DNA of 64,000 nucleotides, from NCBI GenBank assembly GCA_001599595.1, contig BCHH01000013.1, forward strand, positions 1,086,331 to 1,150,330, given 5' to 3'. Below are positions 1 through 11,614 of this stretch, piece by piece (position 1 is the stretch's first letter; each line of letters opens with the position of its first letter). Position numbers and translations under genes: made by a program. The notes under the pieces were generated by a model. That model was not told where the DNA came from and did no database searches. It saw nothing but the letters and a program-made list of their open reading frames with translations. The DNA comes from Beverwykella pulmonaria (Eukaryota > Ascomycota > Dothideomycetes > Pleosporales > Melanommataceae).

Positions 1-471
1 CCGTATACTCGGGATGTCACGGGCGAGATGCGGCCGTCCGTCCATAGGGCGCAGCATCGGATCCGAGATCGTGAGTTCAGGGTATATCGTTGGCGAGAAA
101 TTATATGCGGCGTCTGGCGCATGGTAGCGCGCGAAGTCGATCACAATAGACGTGCTATGTTTATTGAATCGATAATGGAATTCCTTGTCGATGGCGAAGA
201 GGTCCATCATCGCTTGGGGCGGGAGTCGGATCGCGAATTGGAAGAAGAGATTCGGGTGGCGGACAAGGGCCTTGTAGACATTAAATCGCGGTTTCTCGCC
301 GGGCTGTGTAGGGATGTAGGCAATGGGAACGCGTCGGTGGTGGTAGCGGCGGAGAATCTGTGGCTCGCTGGAGCTCTGAAGGTTGGAGAGGGTATTTTGT
401 GGTTCGTTGTCTGCTTCGATGGCGTCTGTTGTGCGCTTGTTTTTGCCTTTGGTGCCTGCGTTGGTGTCCAT
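1..471 (-). CDS. Partial hypothetical protein, F-box-neighbourhood type (N-terminal 157 residues)
   Basis: An open frame runs from the ATG at 471 down to base 1 with no stop, so the gene continues beyond the left edge. The first 40 or so residues are low-complexity and polar (MDTNAGTKGKNKRTTDAIEA). The rest has the pattern FNVYKALVRHPNLFFQFAIR, then a segment ending SPTIYPELTISDPMLRPMDG and RPHLARDIPSIR. I remember this arrangement from large families of short fungal proteins, often annotated hypothetical and sometimes with an F-box, that are expanded in Dothideomycetes. The function is unknown, and no catalytic motif is visible. The start is the first ATG in this frame, and nothing upstream suggests an earlier exon. 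Family assignment is from memory, so moderate confidence only. Confidence 0.7.
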   Translation of the reverse strand, partial: MDTNAGTKGKNKRTTDAIEADNEPQNTLSNLQSSSEPQILRRYHHRRVPIAYIPTQPGEKPRFNVYKALVRHPNLFFQFAIRLPPQAMMDLFAIDKEFHYRFNKHSTSIVIDFARYHAPDAAYNFSPTIYPELTISDPMLRPMDGRPHLARDIPSIR

Positions 472-1129
472 GTTGGCTGATGAGAGTTGTGTGCGCGTCG
501 AGGGGAAGTCGTGCGGAGTGGTGCTGAGTGAGTTGGCGTAGTGGGCCTGGAAGATGCGTAAAAACGAGAGGAGGCAACACTCATATTCCGAATGACTGCG
601 CGCGCGTTTTGGTGTTTTTTTGGTGTGTGTCACCTGTTTGACGGTGGGGGCAGATGTAGGTGGAAGTGGAAGTGAAAGTGGGAGTGGGAGTAGGAGTGGG
701 AGTGAAAGAGATGATATAGCGCCAATTTGGCAGAGATAGTCTTGCACAATAGCAACACAAAGGATTAGAAAGGACGCCACTGGCTTATGTATAATCAGAT
801 CTGCTAATGTCATAGGAACGGTGTAGAGACACAGTATTCGTAGTGGCCGTTGCCTCATTCTGGGTGAAGAACAAGGCAGTGAGAGACTGACTCACAATTG
901 ATCTATTTCTGCGCTTACTCGTTCAAAACGTGGCCAGTCAGAGGGGAAAACAGTATGTAGTAGGAAAACGTGAATGGCGAATACCATCACTGATGGCCTG
1001 TTGAAGGCTATGACGCATCTAATCTAAACGCAACGAAATCACATGACCGCCGACCTAGGAGTGGATGAACACCGCCCTGAACTCCATTCCGTGACAGGAT
1101 CTTAGTACAGATGAGGAAAACAGAAAGCG
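472..1129. other. Intergenic, with a purine-rich hexamer repeat
   Basis: This is the upstream region of the partial gene (starting at 471, minus strand) and the 3' side of the GTP cyclohydrolase gene. Bases 662-709 are about eight degenerate copies of a GGNAGT hexamer. I see no coding signal. Confidence 0.6.
662..709 (+). repeat. Degenerate GGAAGT/GGGAGT hexanucleotide repeat
   Basis: Successive six-base units read GGAAGT, GGAAGT, GAAAGT, GGGAGT, GGGAGT, AGGAGT, GGGAGT, GAAAGA. The tract is strand-asymmetric (purines on the plus strand). It sits about 190 bp upstream of the partial gene start and is probably a simple promoter microsatellite. Confidence 0.8.
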
Positions 1130-2209
1130 TTACTTCCGGTTGATGAGACTCAGGAACTCTTCCCTCGTTTTGGCGGTCGACCTCATACGGCCTAGCATGC
1201 AGCTTGTGGTGGTGGTCGCGCCCGTCTTCTGGACTCCTCTCATGACCATGCAGAGGTGGCTCGACTCGACTACAACGGCGACCCCCTGCGGTTGGAGCAT
1301 CTCGGAGAGTGCAAGGGCAACTTGTTTCGTGAGCCGTTCTTGGACTTGAAGTCTGCGCGAGAACATTTCGGCAATCCGGGCGAGCTTCGAGAGGCCGATG
1401 ACTCGACGGTTTGGAATGTAGCCTATGTGCATCTAGTCCCAATGTCAGCGTGCTAGCAACATGGTGGATGGCTGCACTGTATATACCTTTCCAGTAAATG
1501 GGACGAGATGGTGTTCACACAGGGAGAAAATCTCAATGTCCTTCACGATTACGAGCTCGTCATGGTCCTCGTGGAAGACAGCTCCATTCACGATGTCGCG
1601 CAGGTTTTCCTCGTATCCCTTTGTGAAAAATAGCAATGCCTTGGCATACCGTTCCGGTGTGTCGCGCAGGCCCTCTCGATCCGGGTCTTCGCCCACGCAT
1701 TCCAGAATCGTCCTGACGGCCCCAGCCAGCCTTGCCAGTCGCTCTTCTTTCTGCTCTTCGGTAGCTTCTTTTCTCTCCCTCGTTCCGCCACCTTGTACCA
1801 ATTAGTATGAGGTTTGCCGCCAACCTTGGCTCTACTTACTCGGCCAGCTCAGCCCATCGAAGTCGATAGTGGGGTGCTGGGTATACGGGCTCTGCGCGCG
1901 GCTCATGGCCAACGGCGTCGGAGCAACATCGTTCCCATTGGAGCCTTCCACGTCTATCTCGTGGTGTATTATCTTTTGCCGGTCTTGCGCGCCTCGATTG
2001 TCCATGGTGGAGCTGAAGGGCTTGGAGAAGTAGCCGTTTACCCCATCGAAGTTCACCGCCTGGCGACCGCGGCTCGAGGACTGTATGGCAGCGAAGAGAG
2101 AGTCCCTCTCCTTCTTGTCGCGGGCTTCGGTCGAGACGCTGAGGGGCGAGGGGCCATTCGTGAGATAGGAAGGTATGGCGGGCTTTGGTTTGAACGGCGG
2201 GGAGTCCAT
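1130..2209 (-). CDS. GTP cyclohydrolase I
   Basis: Three exons: 2209-1840, 1791-1487 and 1432-1130, with introns of 48 and 54 bp (donors GTAAGT and GTATAT). The spliced protein is 325 residues. It converts GTP to 7,8-dihydroneopterin triphosphate, the first step of folate and pterin synthesis, in the cytosol. The first 120 residues are a Ser/Pro-rich fungal N-terminal extension; the catalytic domain follows from about residue 140. The zinc ligands are visible as Cys215 and His218 in [10 protein letters not shown] and Cys286 in [10 protein letters not shown]. The join across intron 2 restores the conserved [11 protein letters not shown] motif, which the unspliced frame breaks, and so fixes the intron. 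The next gene, CTK1, is divergent and nearly 2 kb away. Identification is firm. Confidence 0.96.
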
Positions 2210-4172
2210 GGCGGGGGAATTCTTGAGAGGGAAATATCGGGGATGGTGTGGGCTCGTTCTAGTATTGTTTTGCTACCCAGTTGAAGAATGCAGCGGAAAA
2301 TGGCGCGAGCGCCAGTGAATTGTGACAGGGCCGGTGCATGGCGGAGCGCTGCAGAGGTCCGGCGATGATGACTGGGACTAAATAATTCACCGCAAAACGA
2401 AAGGGTCTAGCGGCAGTTTCTGCCCAGGTGCGGGATTGACGTCTTGACGCACGGGCCACGCCTCTGCATATCACGGGGCAGGACCAACCGGCCCAGAGGG
2501 CTTGCATCGGTCTCTTCGCCAACGTCCACACTCTCCGCATCAAAGACCTCATCACAACACCCCCAGCCGCCATCGCCCAGCGGCCACCATGCCCGCCCCC
2601 CGTCCACTGAGGTACGTCCCGCTGCTGTTGACGCTGTTACTCTCCATGCCCAGGCTCATAACGCCGCTCTGCACAGGATCGCGACTGGGAGGAGACCATG
2701 TGGAAGGCGGCGGCTTGGTCGCGCTGATCGATTCCCCATCAGCTTCAGAGGCGGCCACATCTAGTATCGCACCCAGTGCTGCTCTTGGGCAACTCATGCG
2801 CTCGACCGAATACTCGTGGAGGTGAGAATGCTGGAAGCGTCCGCAACGAAGGAAAGGCGCGGGGCGTGGTGGAGACGTGGTGCAAGCGGAGATGCCACGC
2901 ATGATCTCGTTTCTCGTTTCTCATCAGGACATGCCGGCAGGACGGCGTGAAGTTCCCTTGCGCTGCTACTCAGCCGTCTTCAGCACGCTCTCGCTGGTGC
3001 CCAACACCAGCACCCGCCATTCACGCTGCGTCGGGCCACCCGCAACAGATACAGGAGCAGTCGGTATGACCAGCACTCCCTCCATCCGTGTGCAGTTTGC
3101 GGGCTCGCGCGTAGAGGAATACCTGCTCTACGACAACATGTTGCTGTGGGCTGGAGTACTGCTAACCTGCGCTTCCTTGGGTTGAGCGTTTTGACTTCGA
3201 ACAGCACGTCACAACACGTCCGGCCGGTGGAACATAGTAGCAACTTGCACAGGCTATGCTGCGTCACTTGCCGCCGTCTGGTGTTTGAGCGAGACTTTGG
3301 GAATGAATGTGGGCGCGCATGCTTCGATGTTGATGCTTCTCGTACCTGTGGCGGAGCTGCTTTACCTGGTTCTCGGCACTCATGGCATTTTTGCGCACCA
3401 GCCAACTCACGGGTCCGAACAACGTCGAAATCGGATTGTCCCCTAAAAAGATGATATCTACGACTCGCTGCCGATTGCTGCCTGTATGTCCTGCGACGAC
3501 CTCAGCCAGATCGCACACGAGCTATATCCATGCATGGTAGGACGCCGTCATACCGCCCATCGCAGTACCCCGCGACCACCTTACCGCGCACCTCCCAAGT
3601 CCGGCATGTCTTGCATCCCTCCTGGTGCTTCTCACTGGGACAACGCCTCTGAGCGGTCTTGGCTGGGGTATCTGTAGTTCATGTGTTGCTCGTGTTGTAG
3701 ATAGATATCGTTCGTAAAACCAGTGCCGCGGTCTGCCGGGCCGGCGCGCGGTGAAGAAGCACGGGGAGACAAAAAGGACGCGTCTTTGCGGAGCGCAACG
3801 AACTCAAGAGACTGGCTTCTCTGGAAGGCTGAAGCCCATCGAGTACTGCCGAAGCCCGGTTGCAGATGGTCACGGGATCTTGGCCCGATCGGGAGCGGGC
3901 TGGCAAAAGGCCTGCGGGCTCCAGCGCGCTACGGCGGCACGAACAGCAACCACTCACTTGAGCAGAGGCAGGACGCGCATCTGTGATTGACCTCTGAATC
4001 CGGTCGCTGCAGTTTCCCCTTCTGTTCTTCTGTTTCATTTCTACTTCCACCTACCAGGACAGGGCCTCGAGGGGATTCTGAAGTTCTCGTCGCTCGGCTA
4101 GGCCGTGACACTCAGACCCGCGAACCTTGATGCCGCCATCCATCACCCTCCGCTGATGTTATTCCTGTCTAC
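2210..4172. other. Long divergent intergenic region between GTP cyclohydrolase I and the CTD kinase
   Basis: This 1.96 kb holds the promoters of both flanking genes. A pyrimidine-rich tract at about 4012-4056 ends in CTACCAG about 115 bp before the kinase ATG. It could be a transcript leader or the 3' end of a 5'UTR intron. A weak two-exon reading starts at an ATG at 2589 in a good context and has a hydrophobic stretch, but I recognise no family and do not call it a gene. Confidence 0.5.
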
Positions 4173-7100
4173 ATGGCTGGGTTGCGACGGACCCATGATA
4201 TAGACCAGTGGAGACCAGCGGAACTATCCATCAGAGACAGGGAGCGTTCTCGGGAACGGACCATCGACGCGAGAGCAGCGTCACCTCCTCCGCCACGCGG
4301 TGCGCGGGACACCTCCAGACGCAGCACCCACGATACCGAAACCCGCCCATCGGCAAAGCACGCGAGGGGCCATTCGCGGGAACGTAGCGTTAGTAGGGAC
4401 CGGGATAGGGCGCGGCGTCGCAGTCGTGGAGACTCGAGGGACGACCACCGCTATCGAACAACCAGAGGAAGAGCGCCCAGCACAGACAAGGTTTCGCACG
4501 CACACCGGCATCACCACCACCACCATCACCACCATCACCACCATCGAGACACCTCTCCCTCCACGAAACGCCACCGCAGCCGCTCGCCGTCTGCGCACAA
4601 AGACTCGACGAAGCGGCCGAAGCGGAAGAGGAGTCGCAGCACAGAACGATCGAGGTCGCGGACCCGCCGCGCAGACTCCTCTCACAAACTGACTGGTAGG
4701 GCATATTCACCGCCCCGCGTCGACCGCGAACGTCCTCCACGACGCCCCACCCCAGACTCGTACATACCCTCAACGTATCGCCGCCGCTCTCGCTCTGCCG
4801 AGTCCCGCTATCAGTCTGCTACACAAAGGGGGCGGAAAAGGTCTGCATCGCCCGACAGGAGGTCACGGCGGGACGAGTCCCCTGGGCGATACTCATCTGG
4901 AAGACCACACAAACGGCATCGCACGCCCTCTGTTGTGCATAGTGAACGAGCACATAAACATAGCTCTTCACGTGACAAGGAACGGAGCCTCAGTCGCCCG
5001 AGTAGACGTCCTCGATCGCGTTCCCCGCGACGCAGGCGCTCGCCCACTCCCGTCAGGAGACGGTCCCCGCATCACCCTCGGCGCGAGAAGGAATCTCCAC
5101 ACAGAGGCCGTTCGCCACGTGGGTCAGCCCGTCGGCCTTCTCGCTCTCGATCTCCACCTCCGAAATACACGCGAGCAAGAGAACCAGACAGAGAGTACGA
5201 CGTCACCAAACCTGCGAGAGCAAACCGGATCACTTTGCGGAAAAGATCTCCTGTATCTGAGTCTGGCGACACTTCAGACAACCAGAAGGCTGAAGAAGAG
5301 GACCCGAAGATGAGGGGTGGAGCCTACCACTATCCCAATCGTCCTCCGCGACCTGGAGTTGACACCCAACAGAACTTCTCGCACTCTCCACCATACACGG
5401 CCCCTAACCAGTACTCACCCCAGGCCCAATCGCCTTATCATGGAGGGAGAGGAGGCTGGAATGGACAACATCATCCATACTCCAATCATGGGTATAGCTA
5501 TCCTCACTCTCATGCATCTCAGCCTTCACTAACAATCTATAGATCTCCCATGCACGGTTACTCGCCTAATCAAGCTGGGTATCACCAAAATTACTCATCC
5601 CCTGGCCATCAGGGCGGGTATTATTCTAACCCGCAATACCAAGGACCTCCTCATCAGATGCAGCCCGGTATACATAACTCTCCATATCGAGGAGGTCACG
5701 GCGGGGGCTTCCGTGGTAACCACTTCAACGCAGCAGACCGACGAGTATCAGGTCCTAATCCGACGCCTAGCTACCCGCCTGCTCCTAGCTTACGGGGTCG
5801 TGGTGCTGGCCCTCCCACGCAATTCTCAAACCTTTCTTGGACTCCGACTTCGGGAACACGAGGTGGTCGCCCAGCAACCGAGGCTCCACGCCTTCCATCC
5901 AACCCCTCCATACCACTATCGACAGCCGCCCAGGGAGCAGCGGAGCCATCAGCATCTGTTGATGAGGACGACAATCCTTTCCGCCCTTCCAAGGATTTGC
6001 GCGTAGAGGATGAAGGGCCCAAGGAAGAGAAGAAGATGCCCCCTCCAAAAAAGGTAGCTGCAGCTCCCTCGCAGCCGAAAACTGGGATCAGCTTCTCGCT
6101 CATCAAAACAAAGAATCCCGTTCCACCTACAAGCAAAGCTCGTTTGGAACCAGCACAAGCGGAGAGCACAGCGCCTGCCCCGAAAGAGTCGATACTGGAT
6201 CCGAAAGCAAGAGTCTCTTCGACTCGCGACTCCAAACTCTCATCAGACTCTAGAAGCGAACGAGACCGTGAACGAGATAGGGATTATGAACGAGACCGCG
6301 ACCGGGACCGAGATCGAGACCGAGAGCGCGACCGCGACCGTGAGCGTGAACGTGAGCGTGAACGTGAACGAGACCGAGAATATCGAGAGAGAGATCGCCG
6401 ATATGAGAAGGCAGACCCGTACTATGACAGGAAGCCGGCTTACAGGGATCCTCGGGACAGCCGAGATTCACGAGAGCCAGCTCACTATCGAGATAGGGAA
6501 TATCGCGATTCGCGAGACGTCCGAGACCCACGAGATGTCCGAGATTCACGAGATCTTCGAGATCCACGAGATTCTGCACCACGAGATTCACGAGATGTCA
6601 GAGACTCGCGCGATCCACGAGGTCCACGGGATCTTCGTGATCCTCGCGACACAGACCGAAGGGAACCGTGGCCCGCTCGACGCCCAGAGTCCCGACCTGA
6701 AAGTCGACCTAATAGTCGGACAGAACGAAGAGAACCTGTTGTAGAGACACCAAAAACGAAAATGATAAAGAGGACGCGGATGAAACCTCGACTGACCCTG
6801 TCGGCTGAATTTGCTGCTTCAGACTCTGTGTACTATCGAAAGCCAGGTAATGAATCCGTGGTCGGATCTGGAACCTATGGGAAAGTTTTTAAAGGTGTAC
6901 ATGTATACACAAAAGACATGGTCGCTCTGAAGAAGATCAGGATGGAGGGCGAACGAGATGGAGTAAGCAGTCTTGCTATTTGGCCGTATGCTTTCTTACT
7001 GACATGTTGCAGTTCCCGGTTACGGCTATCCGAGAAATTAAGTTGCTGCAATCCCTCAACCATGATAACATCGTCAAACTGCAAGAGGTCATGGTGGAGA

Positions 7101-7987
7101 AGAACGACTGCTTTATGGTCTTCGAGTACTTATCTCATGACTTGACTGGTCTTCTGAACCATCCTACATTTAAGCTTGACCATGCACAGAAAAAGGATCT
7201 TGCCAAACAACTGTTTGAAGGTCTCGACTATCTCCATCGACGAGGCGTGCTGCACCGCGACATCAAAGCCGCAAATATTTTAGTCAGCAACACCGGCCAA
7301 CTGAAAATCGCTGATTTTGGACTGGCCCGATTCTACGCAAAGCGCAGCAAACTCGACTATACAAATCGGGTTATTACCATCTGGTACCGGTCTCCTGAAC
7401 TACTTTTGGGAGAGACTCAGTACGGTGCTGCGGTGGATATCTGGTCCGCTGCATGCGTGTTGGTGGAAATCTTCACCCGGCACGCAATCTTCGCCTGTGA
7501 CGGCGGAGAAATCAACCAATTGGACAAAATTTACAATGTCCTCGGGACTCCGACCGTTCAAGAGTGGCCTGGCATCACCGAAATGCAGTGGTTCGAACTA
7601 CTAAGGCCAACCGAGCGCAAGATCAGCACGTTTGCAGAAAAATACAAAGAACGGGTCACCCCCGCTGCGTTTGACCTGCTCAGCGCCATGTTTCTGTATG
7701 ATCCCGCAGCCAGACCCAGCGCATCAGACGTGCTCGAGCACCCTTATTTCACCACAGAGCAACCGGCACCCAAACGAGCAGAGGCATTGAAAGAATTGGA
7801 GGGTGACTGGCACGAGTTGGAGAGCAAGGCACTACGGAAAGAGAAAGAAAAGCAGGACAAAGCCAGACGCGTAGCGCGAGAAGAATCACAACGAAAAGAC
7901 GGCGAGAAGCGACGAGCCGAAACTGCAGCTGAGCCTGAGCGGGATTCCAAGCGTGTGCGGAGCGATGCTGGCGATAAGACCGGCTAA
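4173..7987 (+). CDS. ctk1: CTD kinase subunit alpha, CTK1/Lsk1/CDK12-type cyclin-dependent kinase
   Basis: Two exons, 4173-6962 and 7013-7987, joined across a 50-bp intron (GTAAGC..TGCAG); 1254 residues. The kinase should phosphorylate Ser2 of the RNA polymerase II C-terminal domain during elongation, with a cyclin and a third subunit, in the nucleus. The C-terminal third is the kinase: glycine-rich loop GSGTYGKV near residue 900, a PVTAIRE cyclin-binding helix created by the splice, HRDIKAAN at about 1011, DFG near 1031 and TIWYRSPELLLG. The N-terminal 880 residues are disordered: SR/RS-rich, a run of twelve histidines around residue 120, a Gly/Tyr/Pro/Asn-rich middle, and a long Arg-Asp/Arg-Glu alternating tract at about 690-855. 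SR/RD-rich tails are known in CDK12-type kinases, which supports this over the related BUR1/CDK9. The C terminus is a charged helix. Confidence 0.93.
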
Positions 7988-8405
7988 TTTCAGAGAGGGT
8001 GGTTTTATGTTCACTTGTCTGGTGGCGCGGCGCATTATATGCTTTTCCTCTGGTCCGGGGAAAGGGGATGACTATGTGAGAATTTAGTAACTTCCTGTAT
8101 GCGCACCTTAAGTTGGGTTGGGGGAGTTTGCACGACTTGCTATTCCAGATACTCTTCATACCTATTTGGAATGCAGTGTATGAAGCGAGGCGTAGATGGA
8201 GGAATATATATGTGCTATCCCTACATATCTATATATTCCCACTTGCTCGATTCATTTGCGGTCCTGTGCTACTATATTTGCTGATCCTCGATGGGTGAAC
8301 TAACATCCACGAAGGCGCTCGCATTTACGCAGGAAATCCAGAAGGTACTAGCAAAATGTTGACCGCTGATCCATATTGATCTGCTTCTCCACATTTCGAC
8401 TTACC
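7988..8405. other. Convergent 3' intergenic region
   Basis: 418 bp between the stop codons of the CTD kinase and the YIH1 gene. It is mildly AT-rich around 8195-8240 (TATATA-type runs), as expected for polyadenylation regions. Nothing else is seen. Confidence 0.6.
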
Positions 8406-9266
8406 CTATTTCTTGCCCTTCTTCTTCGCCTCCCCATCCTTCACATCCTTTACAAACCCACCCAAAACCAACGCCTCCCTTGCCGCTGTGTTGATAATCC
8501 TGAACCGGTCTGGCCCCAAGAGAACTCCCCCGTACCATCTGGTGACTACAACCATGACATTCCACACGTCCATCAACTGCATCAAGTGCAGAATCCTGCC
8601 TCCGGCTGCGGTCTCCCCGTCATCGTCGCAGTCCTGGTAGCTGGATTCGTTCTGGCCGTGAATCCTCCATGCTGTGATGTTGTGGGTTGCTCGAGCAGCC
8701 TTTTTATCGGTTGCGAGGAAGTGTGTGAGGAAGGATTTGGCTTGGGATGGGGAGGTGACTGGTGCGACGCGGGCGATGAAGATGGATTTTTTCTCGGTAA
8801 TGGGCGGGGCGATTGTCCAAGGGGGTTCGGGGCCCACATCTACTTTTCTAGATTGTGCGAGTGTTGTAGAATTGGGTTCTGTGGCGGTAGGTTCATCATT
8901 GTGGTGCTCGTGCAAATGTAACGTTCCTTGCTCCTCTGCTCTCTCCAAGGCCTCTCGCACTTCTTCGAGTAAGTCGAATATGCATGCATCTCCTGGCCGA
9001 TACACTTGTGCCAAAACATCTCTTACGATTTCTACAACTTGGTTTCCAACTCCTTTATGAACATCCTGGCCGACGGTCTGGGTCCCTAATATGGATGGCG
9101 GGGCATCAGGATAGTCGGCAGGGAATTCCAAGCGCAGAGTAATGGAGGAAAATGAAGGGAGACGCAGACTGAAGAGACTTCCATCTTCAGCTGCGGGCGA
9201 GAATGTGCCCTCTTCATAAATGGAGTTTATCGCGGAAACTTCATCGTTCAGAGCATCGTTAGACAT
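8406..9266 (-). CDS. yih1: YIH1/IMPACT homologue (RWD plus Impact N-terminal/UPF0029 domain)
   Basis: Single exon of 286 residues. The N-terminal RWD domain (about residues 5-115) has the expected EVSAINSIYEEG start and the LEFPADYPDAPPSI core. The C-terminal UPF0029 domain (about 150-275) has KSIFIARVAPV, ITAWRIHG and VVVTRWYGGVLLGPDRF. In yeast and mammals this family binds GCN1 and blocks activation of the kinase GCN2, so translation continues under amino acid stress; it also binds monomeric actin. The tail is Lys-rich. Its start lies 202 bp from the divergent CID-domain gene, so the two probably share one promoter region. Length and domain order are normal. Confidence 0.93.
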   Translation of the reverse strand: MSNDALNDEVSAINSIYEEGTFSPAAEDGSLFSLRLPSFSSITLRLEFPADYPDAPPSILGTQTVGQDVHKGVGNQVVEIVRDVLAQVYRPGDACIFDLLEEVREALERAEEQGTLHLHEHHNDEPTATEPNSTTLAQSRKVDVGPEPPWTIAPPITEKKSIFIARVAPVTSPSQAKSFLTHFLATDKKAARATHNITAWRIHGQNESSYQDCDDDGETAAGGRILHLMQLMDVWNVMVVVTRWYGGVLLGPDRFRIINTAAREALVLGGFVKDVKDGEAKKKGKK

Positions 9267-9468
9267 GGTTGAGGAGCATCGATGGTTCGTGTTTGGTGGT
9301 GTAAATATGGCACGTGCGCGATCCGCTGAATAAGCCGGTACCTGGCTAGCGCCCCGCTAAAACATTTCAAGCTGACGTGCACCTTAAACCTCGACGTCCT
9401 CTCCACCTCCCCTCTCTTCATCTTAACCTCCGGGCGTGCTTGCAGTGCAGTTACTGCGCCAATCCAAA
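9267..9468. promoter_or_regulatory. Compact bidirectional promoter of yih1 and the CID-domain gene
   Basis: Only 202 bp separate the two divergent ATG codons. The stretch includes CACGTGCG near 9311 (an E-box-like CACGTG) and a pyrimidine-rich run at 9399-9427 leading into the CID gene. No TATA box is evident. That the intergenic distance implies shared control is inference. Confidence 0.5.
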
Positions 9469-11134
9469 ATGGCTAACCCCAACCAGAATGAGACCACGTC
9501 AGACCCGACCCGGCAGCCCATAGAAGTTCCTCGCGCCAAATTTCTCATCGCGCAATACAAATTTCGCACTTCACTGAATAAAGTCGCGCCGGACAACTCG
9601 AACCTCGAGGCTATCTCTACCGCCTCAAGCACACAATTTTGCGGCAATCTGGAGGCCGTGTTCGCGCGATGCACGCCAGACAATATTCAGGTATCTACCT
9701 ACATTGCTCCCAACTCTCCCCAGTATCTTTCTTTGGATATGTTTTTTACTAGTTTTGTAGAAATGCAAAGATTGGATCCTAAGGGATGTGGCCCCATCCA
9801 TGGCGCGTCTGAATTTGCTGGGTGAATATCTCGTCGCGTTGTCGCTGTTCGTTGGGGCAGATAAGAGCTACAAGCGCAAAAATAAGACGTTGAATCGGCT
9901 GCGCATTCTCCTCCTCGTCAGCGATGTCCTCCATGCCGACAAATACCACCGCCAGGATAATTCTGCTCAACCCCCTGGCGATAAAGACCCTTTTCACGGG
10001 ACCGAGTCCTCAAACCGCATTCCCGGAAATGAAGGCGAAGGCTTGTTCGACGGAACGGTTGGCCAGGGACTTGAGCCACACCTTGCACGGCTTGTCAGAC
10101 TTACAGCTCTTCGTCTTACCAAGAAAGGTTCCAAGTGCGAGACTCAACTCAAAGGGCTTCTCGAGTTCTGGCACGCTTCCAAAGTTCTTGCTCCTCATCA
10201 CCTCATTTCTCTTCGAGAGTCAGCAAATAGGGCTTTAGATCAGGCGCAAGGTAGAAAGGGGGTGTATGCCCTTCCGACTTGGTTTGGTGGCCAGAACACG
10301 CCATGGTACGATCTGCCCGCTTCGTACATGCTTCAGCCGATGATCAAGGATCCAGATCGTGCAATTGATCCGCGCGACCTCAAGGCCATCAGGTTCAACA
10401 AGACAGAGCCCTCCAAACTCGTCTGTGATCTACTCGATGATTACTTCGAGAAGATCGACCTCCAATTCGCACCGAACGCCGAGAATCCAACCGGCGAGAC
10501 TGAAAAGTACAAATTGTGGCTTGATCCCATGGGTCAGATGGTCAAGGAGCACAAGGAGACTGGAGAGAGAAAGACAGTGTGTAACGGCTGGGGTTGGTCA
10601 ATGAAAATGTGCGAGGACATGCAGAAGCGTAAAACCCCTGAGACTATACTCAAATTGCGTGAGGAGTACCAGGCCACTCTCAGAAATCGCGAGCGCTACG
10701 TGGATGATCGATACGAACACAACCGTCCTGCCTCTGCCGGCTCTGATTCCTCCGAACGCGACTTCAGTCGTCGAAGTTCATCATCGTCCTACGAGAGCAG
10801 ATATCTCCCGCCGCCCCAGCGTCGCCGATCTTCACACGATCGAGACAGGACCTTCGACGACCGCCACCGGAAGTCTCAAGATGATATGGATGTCGACCAG
10901 GCCCGAACTCCGCCAGCCCGCTTCAGTGGAGGACCGGCCAGACCAACGTGGAACGGAAACGGGCCCAATGCGACTCCTGCTGAGGACGAGAAGAACTATC
11001 ACTCCAAAATAGGTGTCAACTATGGCCAAGGGTACCCTCTACCTCCCCCCCCGCCTCAACACGCAGCGCCGAACTTTCAGCCTCCACCTCCACCTCCACC
11101 TCCACCCGCAGTATCGAACTTTCAGCCTACATAT

Positions 11135-11166
<32 letters not shown>

Positions 11167-11614
11167 TCCTCCTCCTGGGCAGTTCACTGGACAACCGGGA
11201 ATGCAACCTTATCCACCACCATTTCCGCCGCACTTTCCACCCGGTCATGGAAGCCCGCCACCGGGACCGCAGTTCAATGGAGCGCCCAGTAGCTATGGCA
11301 ACAACAGTGGGTACGGAAACAATGGATACGCGTCTAATAATGCTTATGGAAATAACAACGCGTATGGTGCATATGGCAATAATGCTTACGGAAATAACAC
11401 TGCATACAACCCTAACGCCACGCCAAATGACTCTGCGTACGGGGCCAACAATATGTATGGCAACGTTAGTCATGGAGACCAGAACCGTGGTGACTTCAAT
11501 GGCCGCTTTGGGAGTGGATTCCAAGGCAGCGGCTATCGGGGCAACGGGAATGGGAATCGTGGCAATCGTGGCAACTTTGGGAGTCAGCGCGGACAAGGCG
11601 GGGGACGGTACTAG
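9469..11614 (+). CDS. CID (RPR)-domain RNA-processing protein, CHERP-like, with polyproline and GN-rich tail
   Basis: Two exons, 9469-9690 and 9761-11614, with a 70-bp intron; 691 residues. The splice joins PDNIQ to KCKDWILRDVAPS, giving a continuous CID helix bundle through LNRLRILLLVSDVLHADKYH and LKGLLEFW (about residues 15-225). CID domains bind the RNA polymerase II C-terminal domain. The segment PWYDLPASYMLQPMIKDP resembles the PYFDLPAG..MVPLIKLED block of human CHERP, a U2-snRNP-associated protein; that comparison is from memory. Next come an Arg/Ser region, two polyproline runs (the longest reads from CCG/CCT codons at about 11131-11176), a tail of repeated Tyr-Gly-Asn-Asn and a final RGG/RGN box. 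This suggests an RNA-binding, phase-separating nuclear protein. The ATG at 9469 is the first in frame. Confidence 0.85.

Noticed and set aside
2589..3070. ATG in a good context (GCCACCATG) with possible GTACGT and GTGAGA donors and a hydrophobic stretch, suggesting a small secreted protein
   Set aside because: No recognisable family, ambiguous splice choices and the reading after the second join becomes low-complexity; kept only as a remark in the intergenic entry.
11039..11596. Minus-strand 185-codon frame opposite the CID-domain gene
   Set aside because: It is the shadow of the proline and Asn/Gly repeat codons of the real gene on the other strand.
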